From Paratinospora sagittata (lineage: Eukaryota > Streptophyta > Magnoliopsida > Ranunculales > Menispermaceae): a stretch of 64,000 bases of DNA. Shown here piece by piece: positions 45,768 to 58,000 of the stretch. Made by a program: the position numbers and the translations under genes. Location: positions 12,853,001 to 12,917,000 of the forward strand of contig CM069596.1 in the NCBI GenBank assembly GCA_035771175.1. Reading direction: 5' to 3'. Position 1 is the first letter of the stretch. Each line of letters opens with the position of its first letter. A model generated the notes under the pieces. The model did not search any database and was not told where the DNA came from. It worked only from the letters and a program-made list of their open reading frames with translations.

Positions 45768-46890
45768 ATCGCTTCACTCTGTTACTGTAAATTTCATTCG
45801 CTGAAGAATATAGTTATGCTGGTTAGTTCTTCCTCCCTGGATCTCAAGGCTTACCAATATCATCCAAAATTACAGTAGCTTTTGCTCTGGTCTCAGAATT
45901 ACTAGCTTGATTTTTTTTTCCTATATGCCTGTATTTTCACAGTTTACATGCATCTTGAAATCATTCTTTTTCTGCTCTATTTAGCAGTTATCTGATGAAT
46001 TTATTTTTCCATGGTGAAATGAAGCGAAATTTCCTTCTTTTTGCTTAACTAGCTGAAGCAATGATTTACTTTGTTATGTTTTGTGAGCATGCACTTGTAA
46101 ATTCTCCTTGCTCTCATCTCTCCAAACTACAATACAACTCTTGATTTACTGCTCTAAAACTTCAACAGCTTTAATGGCTTCTGAGAGTGTTGGCAATGTG
46201 TTTCTAAGTCAACATTATTTAGGCATTTTTTCTGTCATTTTTAATGTATTCTACAATAAAAATTACAAATGGTTTAGACTTGCTATTTCAAAAAATGTAA
46301 AATAAAAACTGTAAACAATGAAAATGCTTTCTGATATATGTTCCATTCTAATTTATTTTCAATCTGAATTATTCTAAATCACGATTCCTACATGTATTTA
46401 AATATTATAACATATAGTTTCAGTACTATACTAGAATGCCCTCATGTCCAAGGTAGTAATATATATAAACATTGACATAGAATAAGGCAGGAATATTATC
46501 TCTATCTTTTTCCATGCTATTTTCTTTAATCCCCTCCTTTCTCTTACCTCTTTTTTCCTCCAGTTTCTTTGAGCTGTAGCAAGCAGGAAACCAAAAGGGT
46601 GGATAACCAAGGGGAGCAACATGGCTTCACCTTTCTGTTTGGTTAATGGTTAAAATTTTTTAAGTTTATAATGAATAAAAATTGTCTAGTTATTTATTGT
46701 TCATAACCTTCATAAAGGAAAACCTTAAATCTCAACCACTAGGGAGAAAGAGCCAATAAACCCCCTAGATTTGCACCCGTCTGAGGACCAAATTAATGTA
46801 TTATTATGTGATTAGTGTATAATATCATCGTTGTAAATTTTTAATTAAAATTCTTACATTACATGAAAAATTTTATCAACTTTACCATAA
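45768..46890. other. 3' flank of the SDP-like gene, no further gene
   Basis: This contains the 3' UTR, whose end I cannot place; AATAAAAATT near 46255 is a possible but distant polyadenylation signal. The rest is AT-rich and small open frames here show no family features. One copy of the Tourist target duplication (TAA, 46888-46890) closes the stretch. Confidence 0.4.
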
Positions 46891-47179
46891 GGGCTTGTTT
46901 GGTGCGCGGGAGAGGATAAGATTATTTTAATGGGATTGGATTGGATAGGATAGAATAGGATAGGATTAAACAATTAAAAAAAATTTTAAAAAAATGCAAA
47001 ATTCATTACAATGGGATAAAAATAATTCCCCCCTTTTTGGTCATCACTATTTTACCTCATTACAATGGGATAAAAATGAGGATGAGATTATTTTTTATCC
47101 CATCCTGGTTGGCAGCCAAACCTGGGCTTGAGACTAAAAAATGTTCTATCCCATCCAATCCCGCGCACCAAACAAACCC
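46891..47179. mobile_element. Tourist-like (PIF/Harbinger) MITE
   Basis: Inverted ends GGGCTTGTTTGGTGCGCGGGA and, in reverse complement, GGGTTTGTTTGGTGCGCGGGA. The 3-bp TAA duplication (46888-46890 and 47180-47182) and 289-bp length fit the family. Confidence 0.88.
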
Positions 47180-47414
47180 TAACATTTCTATAAGTTAGGG
47201 GAAGAAGGACTTCATACAGAGGAGAGCTCTTTAAGAGATGATTCGACCACATGCCAGTGAAGAGTGCTTATTGTTGGGCTTCAATTCAAAGTAATGCATG
47301 TTGGTGGGTATGGATTGAGAGCTTTTAAAGGATAATTCAGCCAAGTGTCATTGAGGGGTATTTATTGATGAACTTTTAGATCAAAGTTAAGCATGTTGGT
47401 GTGTATGGATATGG

Positions 47415-47783
47415 AAGAATGTAGTGGCCAGATCTAGTGCTGAAGCAGAATTTCGAGCAATGGCACAAGGGGTTTGTGAGTTATTATGGTTGCAGATAAT
47501 TTTAACAGATTTGAAAATACACTGGGATGGCCCTATGAGACTCTATTGTGACAATAAATCTGCAATTAGCATTGCCCATAACCCAGTTCAACATGATCGA
47601 ACCAAGCATATAGAGATTGATAGACATTTTATTAAAGAGAAGCTTGATAGTGGGTTGATCTGTACTCCATATGTGTCTATCAATAATCAGCTCGCCGATA
47701 TGCTCACTAAAGGGTTAAATCATACTGTATTTCAAGCAAATGTGTCCAAGCTGGGAATGGTAAACTTTTATTCACCAGCTTGA
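47415..47783 (+). pseudogene. Copia RNase H C-terminal fragment
   Basis: The reading gives KNVVARSSAEAEFRAMAQG, LYCDNKSAISIAHNPVQHD, RTKHIEIDRHFIKEK and LADMLTKG, ending NFYSPA with a stop directly before the polypurine tract. This is the well-known end of plant copia polyproteins. The open frame is intact for about 120 codons but has no upstream RT. Confidence 0.88.
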
Positions 47784-47790
47784 GGGGGAG

Positions 47791-48079
47791 TGTTGAGATT
47801 TGTTTCCTATTGTTGAGTTTTGTTTCCTATATAAATTTATTTCCTGTATAGATTTGTTTCCTGTACAGAATTATTTCTTTAAGGATTTATTTCCTTTAAG
47901 GAATATAGCAGTTACTAAAATTGTAAATGTAGCTATAAGTACATAGCCCTGTATGTCTATATATATGGAGTCCCTCCATTAAGACATGACACAAGAATAA
48001 AGATCCTTTCTCTTCTCCGGTGGATGTAGGCCATAAAGCCGAACTACGTTATATTTTTGTGTCTTTTATTATTCTAACA
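47791..48079 (+). repeat. 3' LTR of the copia fragment
   Basis: 289 bases from TGTTGAGATTTG to TTCTAACA. The first 120 bases are built from degenerate TTTGTTTCCTAT/TTATTTCCTGT repeats. A TCTATATATATGG promoter-like box lies near 47960. Confidence 0.8.
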
Positions 48080-48294
48080 TAATGAACTACTACAGAGCAC
48101 TTCACCAGCACCTCTAGAGCATCATCCTCTTGAATATCTTCTGCTGTAAGATCCGTCCACCTTGATTGGGACTTCTTGTTAAGTATATTGATCATTATAA
48201 AAACTTTTTGATTCAGCCCAGATTGGAGAAAAGCCTATTTATAGGGCTACATGAACACCTTCCTTAATTGTTATGCATTCAAACATATCAACAA

Positions 48295-48501
48295 CTACCA
48301 AAGTGTAGAGTTTCTAGGCAAATAACAGCATAATCTCTTCTTTATTGTTTTTATCATTGCCCCCAAGTTGATTGTTCTTTGTTCTTCATTGGTTGTTATA
48401 TCAACATTCAACGGGAGTTTCCCTCGAGGTGGTGGCTTCCATCTTGGAGTGATAGGATTCTGCTTTAATGTATGGTAGTAATCACTTCTTGATATTCTCA
48501 T
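48295..48501 (-). pseudogene. LINE RNase H fragment
   Basis: The minus strand reads RWKPPPRGKLPLNVD, the stereotyped start of the RNase H domain in plant L1 ORF2, followed by LGAMIKTIKK. It is cut by the hAT-like element at 48502. Confidence 0.6.
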
Positions 48502-49983
48502 CATGGTTAGAAAATTTTAAAAAATTCAGTGGAATTAGGCGAGTTTTTTTGATTTTTTGAACAAAAATTGTGAGATTAAAATTTGACAAGATTCAATAAA
48601 CTGCAACAAAGTTTGGTTTTTCAATTAGCAAGTGCAAAAAGTCGATGAAATTCGATAGAGAAGTAAAAATGTGTTATTTCATCGATAAAAAATAAAAAAT
48701 AAAAAATAAATATCAGTAATTATGAATTATTTTTAAATTCATCAACCAACACAACATTATAATTAAAAAAAATAATCTAACAATTTAACAAATCGTGTAA
48801 TTTTATGAAATATGCCTTATGCAAAAATACGAGAAAAGAAGTAAAAAAAAATAAAAATAAAGAAAGAAAGAAAGTTAAAATGAGACAAAAACTTAAAATT
48901 ATATTAAAAGAGTTTTCAAAGCTATCTTCTTTTAGTTAGAATCTTATAAAACAAGATGAAAAAATAATGCATTTAAAAAATAAACTAATAAATTAAGTAA
49001 GGTGGCATGTCAAACTAGCAAAGTATAAAGTCAAGAAGTAAGTCATCACATAATTGAAAATAAAAACATAGAAAATGAATATTAAATTCAAAGCCATCAT
49101 TTCAAATTCGTCAACCCACTTGGTAAGATTGATTTTGTTAGGCCATTTATGGATATTTTTAAGCATTAAAAGTGTCTATTTATATTAGTTTTTAGTATGA
49201 GTGTTTATCAACCCGATCGAATCGAACCTTTTGGGTTAATTTTGGGTTGGGTTAGGTAAGTTGTTTGAATTGGGTTGGGTTCTAAAATACCCAACCCAAT
49301 CAATTTGGGTTAGATCACAGGTTTAGCCCATGAAAACCCGAGTAACCCGACCCGAACCGACCTATTATATATATATATATATATAAAATTTTAAAATTAT
49401 ATATATAAAGTTTTAAGAAATATGTCATGTTTATTTAATTAACTAGTCTCATCATGTGTTATTCTTGTTAATTTTTTAATAAAATAAATAAATTTATAAT
49501 AAACTCACTTTGCATTTTTTGTTTTGTAGACAATTATTTGTTATTCTTTTTAATTTTTTAATAAAAAAGAATAAATTTACAATAAACTCATGTTTGGATT
49601 TAATGTTTTTTTTCAAGGCATTTAATATTATTCTTTCTAACTTTTTAATAAAAAAAGAATATTAGGCCTAAGTGCAATTCGATCAACCGATCCAACCTAA
49701 ATCGAACTTGAACTATCTCGGTTGGGTTGGGTTGGGTTTTAAATTTACTAATTCGAATTATTTGGGTTTGGTTAGTTTTTAGCCCCAAACGACTTAATCC
49801 AACCCTTGTACACTCCTAATTTTTAGTGTATATTACAATAAATTTACATATTTTAGCATTCTGGCAAAAATTCTCTAACTTAGCTAATTTTTTTAAAAAT
49901 TCTCCGCGTCGAAATAATTTTCTCAATTAATTTTGATTTTCAAGTGTCCAAAGTCCACTGGGAAGTTGAATTTTCGTTCCTTG
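48502..49983. mobile_element. hAT-like DNA transposon copy 2 (TSD ATTCTCAY) with nested MITE
   Basis: Ends CATGGTTAGAAAA and, in reverse complement, CAAGGAACGAAAA match copy 1. Flanks ATTCTCAT (48494-48501) and ATTCTCAC (49984-49991) form an 8-bp duplication with one mismatch. Without the 623-bp nested MITE the length is about 860 bases and the sequence follows copy 1 in order. It has no transposase. Confidence 0.88.
49197..49819. mobile_element. hAT-type MITE nested in hAT-like copy 2 (TSD TTTTTAGT)
   Basis: Ends TATGAGTGTTTATCAACCC and, in reverse complement, TAGGAGTGTACAAGGGTTGG. TTTTTAGT repeats at 49189-49196 and 49820-49827; the register could shift by one base. Copy 1 of the host element has the uninterrupted site at about 35418-35426. 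The interior carries ACCCAACCC/GGGTTGGGT blocks near both ends, linking it to the repeats at 1479-2045 and 15383-15520. Confidence 0.9.
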
Positions 49984-51680
49984 ATTCTCACAACTATAAA
50001 TAGGCCCAACATGCAATGCTTGATCCACTTTTCTCCTTCTCGTTATGCATACGCTTGTTTCTATTGCCCCCATAATGCCCAAATCAATATAGTTGCACTC
50101 TTCAGCTCCCCTTTCTATGTCTCTACTCCGGCTGTGTCCAATTTCAACTTTCAACCTTGAAACTCTATTTATTTACTTTTCCACGGGTTGCGTTGCTATT
50201 CAGCAGAAGAGTAATACATTTTCATTGTCTCTAGAGCACGCACATTAATGGCCAATTGTTATGATGTTATAAACCTTAGTAGATTTGCTCCTGTCAATAA
50301 GCTATTTTGAAGAGTGCGATATATTGTAGGAGTTTTTAACTTCCATAATATTTTCCACCACTCTATAACATGTTTTAGTTAAAGGAGGAGGTAGTTGATC
50401 TCCTAAAAATCTCTTACCTATATTCATTCTAATCATGTAAGCTCATGCTTTTCACGTTGCCAAGCTATGATATCATCTAGATTCCTATTATTGAGTGGGA
50501 CGGATAAGATTCCAATCTATAATAAGATTTGTTTCTTTAATTAGGTTGTTGGCATATTAACACTTGATGCTATGTTCTTCCTATTTTTAATTTACTCTTT
50601 TTTTTTAAGATAGATGAAGATCTGATATATATAAAAAAAAAAAAAAAAAAGTGGAATCTTTTGGCAATTTTTCCTTTTCCTTTCTTTTTATATTATTTGG
50701 TCATAACACCCAATTCACTTTCCTCTTTGGTGACCAACAGGAACAACCCCAGAGAGTCTGGTATACCAATATTACTGACATATATATCATACTACTATTA
50801 CTGGTTGTAAATTCATGTATGATAGACTTGAACAACTATGTAATATCTAGCAAGAAAAAACAATTACATCAAAATACCAAGAAGGCCGCTTGTAATCTTA
50901 TTCATGCCATAATCAACTACTCAATTCATTGTATATCTTTGTTTTTCATTATTATATTATGTATTATATACTTTAATAATATTGTGGAAGTATATCATAA
51001 AAATATGAATAACTATGCCCATAGAATTATTAAAGACAAAAGCACCTACTTCATTCATTATATATTTTTGCTTGCTGTTATTACATTATATATTATACAT
51101 ATTTATACTTACAAATATATCATACATAGAAAGTCCCATATATCTTTATATATAGCATATCAACTATTTATTTAGTGACAGCTTAAGTAACACAGAAATC
51201 TAACACACTACTAAGCTCTTAAAAAAAAGACCATACAGATCTATGCAATTATGCAAATAAATATCATAAAAATCTATAAAATGTTTAGGATCGATTTCAT
51301 TATATCTAATATTTAATATATGTAAGGTATATTATGTATAATTTCCACTAGCCAACTTTTTTATAAACTTAATAAAAGAAATTAACATTACAATCTTGTA
51401 GTAAAATAAAAAACAAACTACAGATTAGTCAATTTACAAAATTGCTACTAAATTTTTTTTCAATTTACACGTAAATATCATAGATTTACTATAAATAAAT
51501 AACACACATTTATTTATATTAAATTTTCTCAACATCCATCTTTTGTAGAAACAACTATGATTTTTTTTTACCATATAACCATTTCTGCCATGAGGGCCAG
51601 TTCTGACTATTTTGGGGGCCGAGACAAGAAATATAAAATGGACCCTTTTATATATTAATAAATAAATAATTTTTATAAAG
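49984..51680. other. No recognisable gene
   Basis: AT-rich sequence. A TATAAATAGG box at 49996 is promoter-like, but no coding domain follows. The 174-codon open frame at 50651-51175 is built of Ile/Tyr/Asn/Phe from AT-rich DNA, has two similar halves and no family motif; I do not accept it as a gene. Confidence 0.45.
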
Positions 51681-52574
51681 GTTCGGTTATTTTCACCCAC
51701 TATTTTCTATATCTTTACCCACTTCATCTAAAAATTAAAAAGACAAAAAAACCCTCAGTTGAAGTTACAAAAAAAGACAAGTATTAAACCCCTTAAACCT
51801 TCTCACCTCTTTCTTCGCTCACACACTCTCTATCCTAAACTCTTCAACCCATCCAACTCTTCAACTTATCTCAATCTCCAATTTTATCATTTTCTTGTAT
51901 TTTTTTAATCAAAATCATACATTTTCACCCTTTTGAAGTATTTTTTTTTTACAAAAACATACCCAAAATTAAAGAGAAAAGGGGGGCAAAAATGAGTTTC
52001 GAAACCCATAAAAAATGACCCCTGAATTGGGTGTATCCGACCCTGCGTGAACGGACAGAATGAAATCTATCCGACTTTAACAGGCCGAACAAAAAAGAAA
52101 AAAAAGAACAAAAAAAACCAAAAAATGCTTTGTCATACCCTGGTAGGTGACGTTTGTGATTCTGGCACGAGAAATGGGTTTTTGGAACCCATTTCTGCCG
52201 CCTCATTCGACCATTTTCGCTTTTTTTTTTTTTTGCCAAAAGACATTCAAATCCAACAATGTAACATTGAAATCAACTTAAAACATGTAAAAATCATGAT
52301 TTACTTATCGATTTCTAATCAAGATTGCACATGAATCACTTTGAGTTCGAGGTCTCTAAAACCCAAATAACCAAATTTTTCCGCAAGATTTCATAACGTT
52401 GTTGCTCACAAATCTTCCTAACGGTGTTCTAACCCTTTGAATGATTGAAAAACTTAAAGAAAAGAGAAGAAACGAGGGAGAAGGAAAGGGTTTAGGGCAT
52501 TAGGGTGAGAAGGGTAAAATTAAAATTTATGTGGGTGAACAGAGAGAAAATGATTGATTTTAAATTAGCATTGC
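51680..52574. mobile_element. Possible TIR element, right end cut by the gypsy element
   Basis: TTTTCACCCACTATTTTC at about 51690 has a loose inverted counterpart GTGGGTGAACAGAGAGAAAA at 52530-52549. The centre (52020-52220) contains GACC/GGTC and CCGAAC-like motifs. Identity between the ends is modest and no target duplication was found. Confidence 0.3.
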
Positions 52575-52901
52575 CCCCGCACAACTGGCACCAACCTCGG
52601 GTACTACAGGTGCTGGAGGCCCTTGATTATCTTGAAGGCGTGTCAACATACGCATCATCTCAGCATTTTGTCTTTGCTGAGCTATCATCATTTCTTCCAA
52701 TTTCGTCAACCTTTCTTCTTGTGGGTCCATTTCAATCTGTCATTCACAGAGATTGAAACATACATAAGTTAGACAATCCGATTATTAAGTCTTTATACGA
52801 TACTTTATGTACCCGTACATATACCCTACAAACAAACATAATATAATAAAACTTTTAATCTTTTAGGCTTTTAATCCTAAACGTGGCTCTGATACCAATA
52901 T
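52575..52901 (-). pseudogene. Extra copy of gag start, leader and PBS beyond the left LTR
   Basis: Reverse translation from 52730 gives MDPQEERLTKLEE, QRQNAEMMRMLTRLQDNQG and APVVPEVGASCAG, nearly identical to the start of the full gag at 59726, and breaks at about 52575. The PBS complement ggctctgatacca is at 52885-52897. Confidence 0.88.
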
Positions 52902-54059
52902 TGTCACGACGTCCCTGACGTAGGCTGACGTCATGACCGGCACAATATACTATACACTATACATACCCGTATACAGTATACAATACACTGTAAGCCTTCA
53001 CGTACTCTCACAATTTATCCCAAACTTACAGAATTTTTTTTTTTTTTTTTATACAACAAATCAAATTCAATATAGATCTCTATCATCATTTCATTCACTT
53101 CACAAATTAAAGTCTCATCTGATAAATATCTATGATCATCTCATTTCATCAGATAGTATTACCACACAACCCATCTAGATGATATTACATATATATATAT
53201 TGTGTGATAATTATACATATCAAAATAATAATATTTCCTCCATGTATACGTGCACGTACCAGACGAAGGTTCACGTGATTATCACTCACGGATTTTTCCT
53301 TTTCCCTTCGACTCAATACCTGAAATGTTGGAGGAAATGGGGTGAGCAAACAACAGCTCAGTGAATATAGTTCTTGAGATGGCAATTATATACATTTAGA
53401 GAAATATGACATTTAAAATTATTTCAAACACTTATTCAACACATGCATCATTCAATGAATATATTGTACATGTCAACATCATAAATTTCATGATTTTCAA
53501 TAACATAATGCACAATCCCCCTCCTCCGCAAGGCAAGAGAACGGGTCTAACCCTTGTATGGTCGTACAAGGTAGACACAACTTCTCATGACCCAATTCAC
53601 TAACACCATGCACAATCTCCCTCCTCCGCAAGGCACGAGAGCGGGTCTAACCGTTGTATGGCCGTTACAAGGTAGCCACAACATCTCATTACCCAATTAA
53701 CAGTCATTTCAAGGATCGCAACCCTTGTTAGAACAGACCTAACGAAATGACAATGAGGAATCGCAAAGCCTCATCATTACAAACTCCAATGCTAAAATCA
53801 GTTTACATGATCCATAAAACTCAATGCCTTATATATAAAATCACATGCGTACAATCAAACAGTTTATATGCGTACAATGCCATACAAGAACCAAATCAAG
53901 AAAACTATACTCACAGTGGTTACACGGGTTTTCAACGTCAACCTCTAAAATCAAGCAACAATGTTGCTTCCTCAATGTCCTTAAGCTCTCAATTTAAACA
54001 CTGAAATGACCATAGATTATCATGAGAATCATCATTTACCATATCGGTAGCTACTAATC

Positions 54060-54243
54060 ACTTTTTACTATTCATTTTTCACTATTCATTTGTACTATTC
54101 ACTATTTACTATTTATTTTTACTATTCACTATTCACTATTCACTATTTACAATTCACTATTTACTTTCACTATTCACTATTCACTATTCACAATTTACTT
54201 TTACTATTCACTATTTACTATTTACTATTCATTTTTACTATTC
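54060..54243. repeat. (TTCACTA)-type microsatellite in the left LTR
   Basis: Degenerate TTCACTATTTACTA units fill about 180 bases. The matching part of the right LTR (about 61060-61120) is roughly a third as long, which explains most of the 121-bp length difference between the LTRs. Confidence 0.85.
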
Positions 54244-54659
54244 ATCCGAAAGATACAAATTGTATTAAAATTGTCCAACGGCTCCAAAAATCATAAAATT
54301 GAATCTAACCACATATTCGGGTTTCTAACAGTCCAGGGAGCATTTTCTACCATTCTAGCGGAGTTTCATTCACGTTGGGTCAAAACCCCAATTCTTGAAA
54401 ACACCGTACAACGGCTCCTACAACAAAATTTACTCCGCTAGAAACGTTACATCTAGCTTAGATAGTAATTTTATGACGAAAAATAACAAAAATAGCTTAC
54501 CACAAGTTCGAATCTCCGCCGTTTCCCCTTCTTTCTTCCTTCATTTCTTTCCTTTCTCTCTGTCTGCCCGTTCTTCTTCCTTTCTGCTTCTGCAACTCCT
54601 TTCTCATTTCATTTCATTTTTTTATTTTTTATTTTATTTTTATTTATTTTGTTTTTTTT

Positions 54660-54695
54660 ATTCTAGTTGCATCCCACGTTGGATGCAACTAGAAT
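54660..54695. other. Perfect 15-bp inverted repeat in the gypsy LTR
   Basis: ATTCTAGTTGCATCC, loop CACGTT, GGATGCAACTAGAAT. An identical copy is at 61535-61570 in the other LTR. It is flanked by T/A-rich runs and could act as an RNA stem near the start of the element transcript. Confidence 0.85.
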
Positions 54696-55070
54696 ATTTT
54701 ATTTTTTTTTATTTTATTATTTTTATTTTATTTAGATTTATATTTACAAATGATTTCATGAACCGTGACTCCCTTTATTAACTAACTCCTCCATCAAATT
54801 TCATTAAATTCATTCAATCATAATCAAATCCACATTTTTATTAACCAACCCCATAAATTAATCAATTTAATTCAACTCCATCTCATAATTTTATTTATTT
54901 ACTAATCATACACGCGTATATTTAGCGCATACGTATAAATTACGTGTATTATACATCTCGATATACGCGTACTTCAATGTATGTATTTAATTCAAATTAC
55001 GGGGTGTTACAATCTCCCCAACTTTAAAGAATTTCGTCCTCGAAATTTAACAAATAAGGAGAAAAGTACC

Positions 55071-58000
55071 TCAAGTGGTAAAGAGATCAGGAAATGTCTC
55101 CCTCATCCAGTCCTCACGTTCCCAAGTCTGCTCCTCATTATCATGAAATTGTCATTTGACTCTGACCAAAGGAATTGCTTTATTTCGCAATTGTTGAACT
55201 TTCCTATCAAGAATCTGAATGGGCTTCTCTTCATATGTAGCATCTTCCCCAACTTGTAACTGTGTGACATCTAACAGATGTGTCGAGGGTGGATACTTCG
55301 TCGGGTCTGAATGATATTTCCTCAACATAGAAATATGAAACACATCATGAACACCGACTAACTGAGGAGGCAAAGCAATCCGGTATGATAATGGACCAAT
55401 CCTCTCTGTGATTTTAAACGGTCCAATAAAGCGAGGAGATAATTTTCCTTTCACCCCAAACCGCATCTGACCTTTCCGTGACGAGACTTTAAGCAACACG
55501 AGGTCATCTACTGTAAACTCTAAAGGTCTGTGGCGGTTATCAAAATAACTCTTCTGTCGGTCTTGAGCAGCTTTCAGTCTCTGTCTGATCTGTTTAACCT
55601 GCTCAGTGTGATCAATAACAACTTTCGGTCCCAATAACTGTGATTCACCAACCTCATACCAACAAGTCGGAGATCTGCACGGCCTACCATACAAAGCTTC
55701 ATAAGGTGTCATGCCAATACTGGCCTGATAGCTGTTATTATAAGCAAACTCACACAATGGTAAACTTTCACTCCAAGTCCCACCAAACTCTAAAATACAC
55801 GATCTGAGCATGTCTTCCAGCATCTGAATCACCCTCTCAGTCTGGCCATCAGTCTGAGGATGAAATGCTGCACTAAAACGGAGATGAGTACCAAATCGGG
55901 CCTGCATGGCCTTCCAAAAGCTCGATGTGAACCGCGGATCTCTATCCGACACAATAGAAACAGGTATACCATGCAACCTGATAATCTCCCGCACATACAA
56001 TCTGCTCAGTCTATCAATCGAGTCTTTAGTGGTCATTGGAAGAAAGTGTGCAGATTTAGTCAATCTGTCAACTATGACCCAGATGGCGTCAAATCTACCC
56101 TGAGATCTGGGCAAGCCTGTGATAAAGTCCATCGTGATATGCTCCCATTTCCATTCTGGAATAGATAATGGTTGCATCTGACCTCCTGGTCTCTGATGTT
56201 CAGCTTTCACTTGCTGACACACCTCACAATTTCGCACATACTCAGCTATATCTTTCTTCATCCCATGCCACCATACTGTTCTCTTCATATCATGATACAT
56301 TTTTGTAGACCCTGGGTGAATGGTATACTGAGATCTATGTGCTTTTTCTAATAACTCAGCCCTCAATGCTCTATCCACGGGTACCCATAATCTCCCCTGA
56401 TAATGCAGGACACCATCTGGACCTTTCTGCCAATCTGCCCTGTCTGCACTATCTGCCCACGACTCATACATACCAAGATCAGGATCATGCTGCTGCATAT
56501 CCTTAATCTTTTAAATAGAAGAATCTGTCACCTGTATATGCATCTGAGCACAAATGTTAACGTGTGGAGCCATAGAGAGAACACTCATCATAGTCGCTCT
56601 CTCTAAGAGTCGCCACTCCTGGGCCATCTGACAAGCTACCACTTGGGTCTCAACCCGTTTTCGGCTCAATGCATCAGCTACGACGTTGGCCTTTCCAGGA
56701 TGATATTCTAACGTGAAATCATAATCTTTTAGGAATTCCAACCATCTACGCTGTCTCATATTCAACTCTTTCTGGTCAAACAAATATTTCAGACTTTTGT
56801 GATCTGAGTACAGTGTGAACTTTTCCCCATAGAGGTAATGTCTCCACAATTTCAATGCAAATACCACAGCTGCTAGTTCTAAATCATGCACAGGGTAATT
56901 CTTCTCATGTATCTTCAACTGTCTGGATGCATAAGCAATCACTCTACCCTCTTGCATCAATACACATCCCAAACCTAAATGTGATGCATCGGTGTAAATC
57001 ACCAACTCCTTTCCAGGTTCTGGGAGTACTAAAACTGGGGTAGTAGTTAGTTTCTTCTTCAACTCAGTGAAAGCATCCTCACATGCAGAAGTCCACACAA
57101 ATGACACATTTTTCTGAGTCAGCCTTGTGAGTGGGGAAGCCAATCGGGAAAAGCCTTCCACAAATCTTCGGTAATAACCAGCGAGACCCAGAAAACTACG
57201 GATTTCAGTCACTGTGGTTGGTCTTGGCCAATTGATGATTGCCTCAACTTTAGCAGAATCAACAGAAATACCTTCTGCACTAACCACATGACCTAAAAAT
57301 CTCACCTCATGTATCCAAAACTCGCATTTACTGAATTTAGCATACAACCGATGCTCTCTCAGTGTTTGCAAAGTGATGCGGAGGTGCTGCTCATGATCCT
57401 CCTGAGTCTTGGAATAAATGAGTATATCATCAATAAACACAATAATGAACTGATCCAGATATGGTCTAAATACCCTTTGCATCAAATCCATAAACATGGC
57501 TGGGGCATTGGTTAGTCCAAAGGGCATAACAAGAAACTCATAGTGACCATACCGTGTTCTAAACGCAGTCTTTGGTACATCCTCTTCCCGTATTCTTGGC
57601 TGATGGTATCCAGATCTTAAATCAATTTTAGAGAAAAATTTAGCACCATTCAACTGATCGAATAAATCATCGATACGGGGTAAAGGATACTTATTTTTCA
57701 CTGTCGCCCTGTTTAGCTGTCTATAATCAATGCATAACCTCAAGCTGCCATCCTTTTTCTTCACAAACAGGACAGGCGCGCCCCATGGTGACATACTCGG
57801 GGTAATAAACCCTTTTGCCATCAACTCCTCTAATTGCACCTTGAGTTCCTGTAACTCCTTTGGCGCCATTCGATAGGGTGGAATTGAAATAGGCTTTGTA
57901 GCTGGTATCAGTTCAATAATAAAATCAATTTCCCGTACTGGTGGTAAGCCTGGTAAATCCTCTGGAAAAACATCTGGGTACTCACATACTATAGGAATAT

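Larger units (their letters stand above)
47403..48079 (+). mobile_element. 3' end of a copia element: RNase H, PPT, LTR
   Basis: The RNase H C-terminus, polypurine tract (TTGAGGGGGAG) and a complete 3' LTR (47791-48079, TGTTGAGATT to TTCTAACA) are contiguous. Everything 5' of the RNase H is missing. It is not the partner of the remnant at 39851: its LTR has a different sequence, built on repeated TTGTTTCCTAT-type blocks. Confidence 0.85.
52902..55011 (-). repeat. 3' LTR of the gypsy element (2110 bp)
   Basis: It runs TGTCACGACG to GGGGTGTTACA on the plus strand (TGTAACACCCC in element orientation, typical of chromoviruses). It contains a roughly 100-bp tandem duplication (about 53508-53700), an expanded TTCACTA microsatellite (54060-54243) and a perfect hairpin (54660-54695). 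Confidence 0.93.

Noticed and set aside
50651..51175. 174-codon open frame
   Set aside because: Composition is dominated by AT-rich codons (I, Y, N, F), it has similar halves suggesting a DNA repeat, and no recognisable domain or splice context.
53185..53603. Small open frames repeated at 60180-60598
   Set aside because: Their duplication reflects the two LTRs of one gypsy element, not a conserved gene pair.
55860..56168. 102-codon plus-strand open frame
   Set aside because: It is antisense to the gypsy integrase domain.
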